A stretch of 10,983 bases of DNA from SM23-32 sp964434535 (lineage in GTDB: Bacteria; Planctomycetota; Brocadiia; SM23-32): contig CAYSWA010000057.1 in assembly GCA_964434535.1 (NCBI GenBank), positions 1-10,983 of the forward strand, read 5' to 3'. Positions 6,269 to 10,983 of the stretch are shown here, piece by piece (position 1 is the first letter of the stretch; every line of letters begins with the position of its first letter). The notes beneath the pieces were generated by a model. That model had not been told where the DNA came from, made no database searches, and saw nothing but the letters and a program-made list of their open reading frames with translations. The position numbers and the translations under genes are program-made.

Positions 6269-6820
6269 TCACTCCTCGGTCTCGGGTCTTGGGTCTCGGG
6301 TCTCGGGTGGGGGCGGGTAGACCTTCTCGGGCGGATGGCGGCGCCTGGGGCGTTCGATCAGCTCGATCGTGGTGCCGATCGCCTCCTCGGTGTCCAGGTA
6401 GGCGTAGTGGCCGTCGTCGTCCGGCCCGAAGCCGGCGCCGTCCTGCGTCATGGCGAACCCGGCGGCCTCTGCCCGCGCGAGGGCCTCGGCCATGTCCTCC
6501 ACCAGCACGCCCAGGTGGTGCACGCCGTAGCCGTGCTCCCGGACGAACTCCGCGTAGACCGTGTCGCCCTCGAGCGGCTCGATCAGCTCCACCCGCATCG
6601 AGCCGATGTAGGAGAGGGCGACGCGCATCTTGTATTCGGTCGGCTCGCCGTAGCGCGTCATGCGCCTGACCAGCGGCTTGCCGTAGGTGTAGAAGTGCCA
6701 CGGGCCGACGCCGAAGACATGCCAGAAGTTCTCGACCGCTTCCTCCAGGTCGGGGACGATGATACAGATCTGCGCCACGTCCTTCAGCGGGAACGGGGCG
6801 TCGGGGTGGGTCTCGGCCAT
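6269..6820 (-). CDS. VOC superfamily (Glyoxalase_4-like) protein
   Basis: This 183-residue cytoplasmic protein starts at ATG 6820 with AAAGGA eight bases upstream. It has two beta-alpha-beta-beta-beta halves: DVAQICIIVPDLEEAVENF at 14-32 and GVHHLGVLVEDMAEALARA from 99. The stretch FGVGPWHFYTYG (36-47), with VELIEPLEGDTVYAEF (77-92), is characteristic of VOC proteins near methylmalonyl-CoA epimerase. Candidate metal ligands are Gln17, Glu78, His101/102 and Glu153 (TIELIER), compared with His, Gln, His, Glu in the epimerase. VOC enzymes catalyse epimerisations, isomerisations, lyase reactions or oxygenations. Inside a sugar operon, epimerisation or isomerisation of a keto-sugar or keto-acid intermediate is a reasonable guess. 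The fold ends near residue 160, and the Pro/Glu/Arg tail is encoded by a heptamer tandem repeat. Confidence 0.85.
   Translation of the reverse strand: MAETHPDAPFPLKDVAQICIIVPDLEEAVENFWHVFGVGPWHFYTYGKPLVRRMTRYGEPTEYKMRVALSYIGSMRVELIEPLEGDTVYAEFVREHGYGVHHLGVLVEDMAEALARAEAAGFAMTQDGAGFGPDDDGHYAYLDTEEAIGTTIELIERPRRRHPPEKVYPPPPETRDPRPETEE
6278..6305. repeat. Heptamer tandem repeat within the 3' end of the VOC gene
   Basis: Four contiguous 7-base units, GGTCTCG / GGTCTTG / GGTCTCG / GGTCTCG on the plus strand (CGAGACC on the coding strand), encode the low-complexity tail PETRDPRPETEE. As 7 is not a multiple of 3, a gain or loss of one unit would change the protein's last residues and its stop position. 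Confidence 0.8.
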
Positions 6821-6851
6821 GTGGTCGGTCCTTTCGGTGGCGCGCCCGCCT

Positions 6852-7907
6852 TCAGGGCAGGATGACGGCCTTGAGCGCCTTGCCCTGCATGGCCAGCTCG
6901 ACCGCCTCGGCGAACTCGCTCAGCGGGAAGCGGTGGGTCAGGAGCTTCTCGCCCGGCACCCGGCCGCTGGCCAGGAGCTGGAGCGCCACCCGCTGGTGGC
7001 GGGGGGCGAAGGTGGTGGTGCCGATCAGCGTCAGCGCGCGATAGTGCACGATGTTGGTGTCGATGCCCGGCTTGCTGCGGTCCTTCGGCAGCCCGCCGAA
7101 CAGCAGTATGCGCCCGGCTTTGCGGGCCATCTCGACCGCCTGGACCTGGGTGGCCGGCGCGGGGTTGGCGGTGATGACCACCTCGGCCCCCTTGCCGCCG
7201 GTGATGCGGCGCACCTCTTCCACCAGATCGGTGTCCGAGGCGTCGATCGCGCAGTCCGGCTCAAACGGGGCGCAGAGGGCGAGGCGCGCGGCGTTCACGT
7301 CGGCCACGATGATGCGGTCGGCCCCCCGCGCCCGGGCCAGCGCCACGTGGATGCAGCCGATGGGACCGGCGCCGATCACGACCACCGTGTCGCCGAGGCC
7401 GATCTCGCCCCGCTCCTGCGCGTTGACGCAGGAGGAGACGGGCTCGGAGAGCGCGGCGACGGCCGGGTCGAGCCCGTCGGGGATGCGGTGGACGTTGCCG
7501 AGCCGCACCGCCTCCTCGGGGACGGCCACGTATTCGGCGAAGCCGCCCGGCCATGCCTGGGCGATCTCGCGGTAGCCCTCGCAGAACTCGTAGCGCCCCT
7601 CCATGCAGAACTCGCACTCGCCGCAGTAGACCACCGGCCCGACGGCGAGCATCTCGCCCTCGGCCCACTGGGTGCGGCAGTCCTCGCCCGTCTCGACCAC
7701 GGTGCCGCTGATCTCGTGGCCGACGATCCAGGGCAGCTCGACGCGGCTGTGGCCGTGGCGCAGCGTGCGCAGGTCCGAGCCGCAGAGCCCGCAGGCGTGG
7801 ACCCGAAGCAACATCCCGCCGGGCGGGCAGTCGGGCAGGGGCACGTCCTTGAGGGCGAAGTCCATCGGCGCGCTGATCACAACCGCCTTCATCGTCTGTC
7901 CGCTCAT
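6852..7907 (-). CDS. Zinc-dependent medium-chain alcohol/polyol dehydrogenase
   Basis: This 351-residue member of the zinc MDR family (threonine/sorbitol dehydrogenase type, COG1063) oxidises a secondary or primary alcohol of a sugar or polyol with NAD+. Catalytic zinc ligands are visible as Cys42 (GLCGSD), His64-Glu65 (VGHE) and Glu155 (SEP). The structural zinc site is Cys95, 98, 101 and 109 (YCGECEFC and EFC). The Rossmann motif is VVIGAGPIG (176-184) with Asp203 after the second strand (IIVADVN), which favours NAD over NADP. The start ATG 7907 overlaps the preceding stop in an ATGA and has GGAGG seven bases upstream. An internal ATG at residue 6 (MKAVVIS) is the alternative start. It is coupled to the SAF-domain oxidoreductase, suggesting consecutive or alternative oxidations in one pathway. 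The substrate is unknown. Confidence 0.93.
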   Translation of the reverse strand: MSGQTMKAVVISAPMDFALKDVPLPDCPPGGMLLRVHACGLCGSDLRTLRHGHSRVELPWIVGHEISGTVVETGEDCRTQWAEGEMLAVGPVVYCGECEFCMEGRYEFCEGYREIAQAWPGGFAEYVAVPEEAVRLGNVHRIPDGLDPAVAALSEPVSSCVNAQERGEIGLGDTVVVIGAGPIGCIHVALARARGADRIIVADVNAARLALCAPFEPDCAIDASDTDLVEEVRRITGGKGAEVVITANPAPATQVQAVEMARKAGRILLFGGLPKDRSKPGIDTNIVHYRALTLIGTTTFAPRHQRVALQLLASGRVPGEKLLTHRFPLSEFAEAVELAMQGKALKAVILP

Positions 7908-9199
7908 GCTCCGGCCTCCAGCAGGGCGTCCTGCATGCGGCGCAGCCGGCAGACGAAGGTGGACGGGTCGGGCGCGAAGTTCCCCTCGGTGAGGAGCTGC
8001 CCCTTCGGGATGTCCCGCGTGACGGTGCCGCCGGGGGCGATGCCGAGGGGCACGGCGCGGAGCTCGCGCGCGTCCCCGTAGGTGTAGATGCGCCCGTAGA
8101 AGTCCTCCCCGCCGATCCCGGCGACCTTCTGGCCGGCCTTCAGGTCCCGCTTGGCGACGGCCGCCACCTCGCAGTGGAGCGTCTGGGCCGTCACGGTCCG
8201 CTCGCCGAGCAGCACGGCCTCGGCCACCGACTGCGGCGTCTCCAGGTCGCAGAGGTGGTAGGGGCGCAGGTGCAGGTAGTAGGGGCCTTCGGCCTTGGTG
8301 ATGAACTTCATGTCCTTGCGGATGCGCGGCTCGTCGGAGTAGACGACGGCGAAGACGCCGGGGGCGATCCGGCCGGTGGAGAACTCGACCACGCCGCGCC
8401 GCTCGAAGATGCCGCCGTCCTCGGCCGGGATGTAGCGCTCGGTCAGCTCGTCCAGCTCCACCTTCTCCCCGTGCATTCCGGGCACGTCCGGCAGCAGGCC
8501 GGTGGCGTTCGAGACGGCGGCCATCTCGACCATCGTCTTGGTGCCGTCGACGAAGGAGGCGAGGATCTTCGGGTTCATGTCCTTCGCGCGGGCCTCCTCG
8601 GCGCAGGCAGCGGGCGTGGCCGCGCGGTCGATCGGGTTGTTCTTGCCCTTGCCCAGGCAGACGACCTCGAAGCCCATCAGCCGGGCCTGCTCGTAGAGCA
8701 TCTTGCAGACGCCCGGCTCGTCGCCCGAGGCGACGGTGTAGACCGAGCCGGTCCTTCGCGCCAGCCGGTCCAGGATCACGCCGACGGTCACGTCGGTCTC
8801 GACGTTGAGCATGACGACGGGCTTGGCGTTCATGATCGAGGTCCAGGCGACGGCGGCGCCGACGTCGGTCACGCCGGTCGCCTCGACGTTCGCCTCCAGC
8901 CCCTCCAGGCGGGGCAGTAGCAGGGCGTCGGGGCTGACGACGGGCCTGCCGGCGCGCAGGGCGTCCTCGGCGGCGTCCTTGCCGTCGGTGACGACGACGG
9001 CGTCCCGCGCCCAGCCCATCTCGGCGAAGGTGTCGATCCCGCGCTGGGGCTCGATGTCGGCGATGGCGCCGATGGCCATGCCGGTGACGCTGTTGAGCGT
9101 GTGGGCCAGGCCGGAGCCCATCTGCCCGCAGCCGATGACGCCGACGCTGACGGGTCGGCCCTGCGCCTCGCGCTGCCTCAGCTTGCTGACCAGTTCCAA
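7904..9199 (-). CDS. COG4091-type NAD(P)-dependent oxidoreductase with C-terminal SAF domain
   Basis: This 431-residue protein starts at TTG (9197-9199), supported by GGAGGG six bases upstream. The N-terminal domain is a Rossmann fold with VGVIGCGQMGSG (19-30), an acidic residue after the second strand (AIADIEP) and a homoserine-dehydrogenase-like fold (TDVGAAVAWTSIMNAKPVVMLNVETD region). The middle contains ASGDEPGVCKMLYEQARLMGF and GKGKNNPIDR. The last 80 or so residues (VAAVAKRDLKAGQKVAGIGGEDFYG, then IAPGGTVTRDIPKGQLLTEGN) are a SAF domain, as in antifreeze-protein and sialate-synthase relatives. Databases tend to label such proteins predicted homoserine dehydrogenases, but no amino-acid genes are nearby. 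Here a role in oxidising a sugar, sugar acid or branched polyol fits better, though this is inference. It lies 43 bases after the kinase gene and overlaps the zinc dehydrogenase by four bases. Confidence 0.87.
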   Translation of the reverse strand: MELVSKLRQREAQGRPVSVGVIGCGQMGSGLAHTLNSVTGMAIGAIADIEPQRGIDTFAEMGWARDAVVVTDGKDAAEDALRAGRPVVSPDALLLPRLEGLEANVEATGVTDVGAAVAWTSIMNAKPVVMLNVETDVTVGVILDRLARRTGSVYTVASGDEPGVCKMLYEQARLMGFEVVCLGKGKNNPIDRAATPAACAEEARAKDMNPKILASFVDGTKTMVEMAAVSNATGLLPDVPGMHGEKVELDELTERYIPAEDGGIFERRGVVEFSTGRIAPGVFAVVYSDEPRIRKDMKFITKAEGPYYLHLRPYHLCDLETPQSVAEAVLLGERTVTAQTLHCEVAAVAKRDLKAGQKVAGIGGEDFYGRIYTYGDARELRAVPLGIAPGGTVTRDIPKGQLLTEGNFAPDPSTFVCRLRRMQDALLEAGA

Positions 9200-9205
9200 G
9201 GGCTA

Positions 9206-9211
9206 CCCTCC
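9206..9211 (-). promoter_or_regulatory. Ribosome binding site deciding the TTG start of the SAF-domain oxidoreductase
   Basis: GGAGGG on the minus strand lies six bases before TTG at 9197-9199. The Rossmann glycine motif begins about 18 residues later, so this start gives a normal N-terminus. Confidence 0.6.
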
Positions 9212-9215
9212 AGGC

Positions 9216-9229
9216 GGTTGTCGGTTGTC
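9216..9229. repeat. Heptamer tandem repeat between kinase and oxidoreductase genes
   Basis: GGTTGTC is repeated twice in tandem and followed by a partial third copy (GGTGAC). It occupies most of the 43-base spacer 9200-9242, next to the ribosome binding site of the downstream gene. Confidence 0.55.
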
Positions 9230-9242
9230 GGTGACGAAGCTC

Positions 9243-10793
9243 TCAGCTCTGCGCCGAGGTGCCGCGCAGGGCGGCCAGCGTGCGGAAGTCCTCTTTGACG
9301 TGGTTGTAGACGGACTTGTAGAGGTCGAAGTAGCGCATGTAGAGCTCGTGGTTCGCCTGGTCGGGCTCCATCGGCTCGATGTAGTTGGTCGACCGGCGGG
9401 CGGCGCTGAAGTCGGGGAAGACGCCGGCCGCCACGCCGGCCAGGATGGCGTCGCCGTAGGGGGCGCCGGTGCGGCGCTCGACCAGCACGGTCGGCACGTC
9501 GAGCACGTCGGTGATGATGCGGCGCCACAGCACGCTCTTGGCGCCGCCCTCGTTGAGCACGATCGGCGTGCGCACCTTCCAGCCGGCCTGCTGGATCAGC
9601 CGCCACGAGTCGTAGAGCGCGTAGGCGACCGACTCCATCATGGCGCGCACGACGTGGCCGCGCGTGTGGTTGAGCGAGAGGCCGAAGATGACCGCCCGGG
9701 CGTAGACGTCCCAGATCGGCGTGCGCTCGCCCATCAGGAAGGGGAGCACGACGAGGCCCTCGCTGCCGGGCGGCACGCCGCGCGCCTCGTCGTTCATCAG
9801 GTCGTAGGTGTCGGTGCCCCGCTTCCCCTCGGCGGCGAGCTCGGCCACGTAGAAGTTGTCGCGCATGTAGCGGATCAGCTGCCCGCCGGTCATCGTGGTG
9901 GGCGCGGTGATGTAGGTCCGCTCGCTGTCTGTGGTGTAGGCGAAGGCGATCATGGACTGGTGGAACTGCGTCGGCTCGTGCACGATGCCGAAGTTGCCGC
10001 AGGTGCCGAGGTTCATCTGCACGTCGCCGACCTCGACGGCGCCGCCGCCGACCCAGCCGGCGTTGCAGTCGACCTGGCCGGCGGCCACGGGCGTGCCGGC
10101 GGCGAGGCCGGTCGCCTCGGCCGCCTCGGGGCTGACCTCGCCGACGATCTCCTCGCAGCGGTAAAGCTCGGGGAAGAGCTCGGTGCTGATGCCGATCCGG
10201 TCCAGTATCTCCTCGTCCCACGCCCGCTCCAGCAGGTTGTAGGCCACCCCGTAGAAGGCGGCTGCGGAGTAGTGGAGCGCGAAGCGGCCGGTCAGCTTCA
10301 GCGTGACGTAGCCGTCGATGGTCAGCGCCTTGCGGATGCGCGAGAAGGACTCGGGGCGGTTCTGCTTCTCCCACATCAGGTTCACGATGGTCGGGTGGTC
10401 GTCGAGGCGGTTCTTGGTAATCTCGAAGATGCGGTCCTCGCCGATGTTGTCTTTGAGCCACTGGACCTGCTCGGTGGCCCGCTTGTCCATCAGGTTATAG
10501 GCGTTGTGGATCGGCTCATGGTCCTTATCCACCATGACCATCGAGGGGAGGGCGCTGGAGCAGGCGACGCCGCGTATCTGGGCGGGGTCTACTTCGGCCT
10601 CCTCGATGCAGCGGCGCACGATGCGGCGGCAGATCTGCCAGTAGAGGTGCGGGTCGTGCTCCGACCAGCCCGGGTGAGTGGTGATGAAGGGGTATTCCTC
10701 GAAGGCGTAGCTCAGCACGCGGCCTTCGCCGTCGATGATCGTGGCCTTGGCGCCGCCGGTGCCGTAGTCGATGCCGAGCAGGAAGTCCGCCAT
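9243..10793 (-). CDS. FGGY-family carbohydrate kinase (xylulokinase-like)
   Basis: This 516-residue, full-length sugar kinase should phosphorylate a ketose or polyol with ATP in the cytoplasm. FGGY_N begins with the phosphate-binding LLGIDYGTGGAKA (5-17) and contains PGWSEHDP (41-48). The catalytic base is Asp242 in GQVDCNAGWVGGG. NLGTCGNFG (261-269) is the second ATP-site loop. In FGGY_C, VLPFLMGERTPIWD, then NEGGAKSVLWRRIITDVLDVP and GAPYGDAILAG form the usual signature and adenosine-binding regions. The start ATG 10793 has GGAGG six bases upstream. A longer frame up to 10931 exists, but those 46 residues overlap the promoter and look non-coding. It is the first gene of the operon. Xylulose is the default family substrate, but related FGGY kinases use many ketoses, so the specificity is open. 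Confidence 0.93.
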   Translation of the reverse strand: MADFLLGIDYGTGGAKATIIDGEGRVLSYAFEEYPFITTHPGWSEHDPHLYWQICRRIVRRCIEEAEVDPAQIRGVACSSALPSMVMVDKDHEPIHNAYNLMDKRATEQVQWLKDNIGEDRIFEITKNRLDDHPTIVNLMWEKQNRPESFSRIRKALTIDGYVTLKLTGRFALHYSAAAFYGVAYNLLERAWDEEILDRIGISTELFPELYRCEEIVGEVSPEAAEATGLAAGTPVAAGQVDCNAGWVGGGAVEVGDVQMNLGTCGNFGIVHEPTQFHQSMIAFAYTTDSERTYITAPTTMTGGQLIRYMRDNFYVAELAAEGKRGTDTYDLMNDEARGVPPGSEGLVVLPFLMGERTPIWDVYARAVIFGLSLNHTRGHVVRAMMESVAYALYDSWRLIQQAGWKVRTPIVLNEGGAKSVLWRRIITDVLDVPTVLVERRTGAPYGDAILAGVAAGVFPDFSAARRSTNYIEPMEPDQANHELYMRYFDLYKSVYNHVKEDFRTLAALRGTSAQS

Positions 10794-10853
10794 CTCCGGC
10801 CTCCGCCGCATGGGGAGGGAAGTATGCGCGCTCCGTCGAGCGGCAGCCGGGCA

Positions 10854-10882
10854 ATGATACCAGCGCCCGGCCGGGCTGTCCA
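10854..10882 (-). promoter_or_regulatory. Sigma70-type promoter of the sugar operon with a palindrome in the spacer
   Basis: On the minus strand, TGGACA (10877-10882) and TATCAT (10854-10859) are separated by exactly 17 bases. Each hexamer matches the consensus at five of six positions. Transcription would begin near 10847, giving a leader of about 54 bases before the kinase ATG. The spacer contains the perfect 12-base palindrome GCCCGGCCGGGC (10865-10876), a possible operator. No other comparably good promoter was seen inside the operon. Confidence 0.6.
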
Positions 10883-10903
10883 GCCGCCGACAACGCCGGC
10901 GGC
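10883..10903. repeat. Inverted repeat directly upstream of the -35 box
   Basis: GCCGCCG, seven bases, CGGCGGC is a perfect 7-bp inverted repeat immediately upstream of the -35 hexamer. Its place suits an activator or repressor site. It could instead be a hairpin ending a transcript from the right, but it has no T-run. Confidence 0.4.
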
Positions 10904-10909
10904 TTTCAC

Positions 10910-10936
10910 CACGAAGGGCACGAAGGAACACGAAGG
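10910..10936. repeat. Triple CACGAAGG direct repeat upstream of the operon
   Basis: CACGAAGG occurs at 10910, 10919 and 10929, spaced 9 and 10 bases apart, just after TTTCAC. The pattern resembles a short intergenic repeat that I recall from many environmental bacterial genomes. Its function is not known to me. The region 10794-10983 otherwise holds the promoter and inverted repeats but no certain gene. Confidence 0.65.
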
Positions 10937-10943
10937 GGACGGC

Positions 10944-10983
10944 ATGACGGCCGACGACAAAGGCAGGGAAGCGATGGGAAAGG
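10944..10983 (+). CDS. Possible start of a divergent gene (runs off right edge)
   Basis: ATG at 10944 opens a plus-strand frame (MTADDKGREAMGK) that remains open to the edge, 13 codons, with AAGGGG five bases upstream. A divergent gene here, such as a regulator of the operon, would fit the layout. However, the fragment is far too short for recognition, and the ribosome binding site is part of the CACGAAGG repeat, so this may be chance. Confidence 0.18.
   Translation, partial: MTADDKGREAMGK

Noticed and set aside
6264..6701. N-terminal extension of the isomerase gene
   Set aside because: The extra 146 residues overlap the VOC gene out of frame and look non-coding. A good ribosome binding site supports ATG at 6263.
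6759..8081. 440-codon plus-strand frame opposite the dehydrogenase
   Set aside because: Antisense to the zinc dehydrogenase, whose zinc-ligand and Rossmann motifs are complete.
10794..10931. 46-residue N-terminal extension of the kinase
   Set aside because: It crosses the promoter and inverted repeats and is Arg-rich and unlike FGGY N-termini. ATG at 10793 has GGAGG at the right distance and begins directly at the family's first strand.
1..10983. CRISPR array, tRNA, rRNA or riboswitch
   Set aside because: No spaced identical repeats of CRISPR length, no tRNA-like cloverleaf with a TTCRANY-type arm in the spacers, and no rRNA core sequence were seen by eye. The spacers are too short for a typical riboswitch.

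Overview
The window is strongly G+C-rich, densely packed DNA from a bacterium. Its mix of genes points, without proof, to a free-living polysaccharide degrader of the Planctomycetota or a related PVC-type group. That mix includes an IS66 element, a phage Gp37/Gp68 (DUF5131) remnant, a COG4091 SAF-domain dehydrogenase, a FucI-type isomerase and unusual GH-A glycosidases in one operon. No rRNA or tRNA gene or taxonomic marker is present, so the assignment is inference.

Left part (1-1074) is a degraded, mobile patch. It holds the 3' end of an IS66-family transposase running in from the left edge, with a recognisable right terminus at about 345-356. The insertion cuts a small minus-strand gene after about 13 codons and supplies its stop codon. 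The gene just upstream of it has an excellent ribosome binding site but seems to carry a one-base frameshift in a G4 run. On the plus strand next to it is the 3' half of a DUF5131 (phage Gp37/Gp68-like) gene whose cysteine-bearing N-terminal half is missing.

Right part (1090-10793, minus strand) reads as one eight-gene operon for carbohydrate breakdown. In transcription order it encodes an FGGY sugar kinase, a COG4091-type NAD(P)-dependent oxidoreductase with a SAF domain, a zinc-dependent medium-chain dehydrogenase, a VOC (glyoxalase-fold) protein, an L-fucose-isomerase-like aldose/ketose isomerase, a large clan GH-A glycosidase without a signal peptide, a small lipoprotein and a secreted GH10 xylanase-like enzyme. 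Junctions are overlaps of 4-11 bases or gaps of 5-83 bases. A good sigma70-type promoter (TGGACA, 17 nt, TATCAT on the minus strand) lies about 60 bases upstream of the kinase, with palindromes in and beside it that could be operators.

A plausible logic is that the GH10 enzyme cuts a xylan-like polymer outside the cytoplasm and the GH-A enzyme releases monosaccharides from imported oligosaccharides. The isomerase and kinase would then make a ketose phosphate, while the two dehydrogenases and the VOC protein handle an oxidised branch. No transporter, regulator or aldolase is in the window, so the substrate is not fixed. Three gene junctions and the operon's upstream region carry short tandem repeats with periods of 7-10 bases. 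There is no gene-free stretch over 300 bases. The longest is the 190-base upstream region at the right edge.
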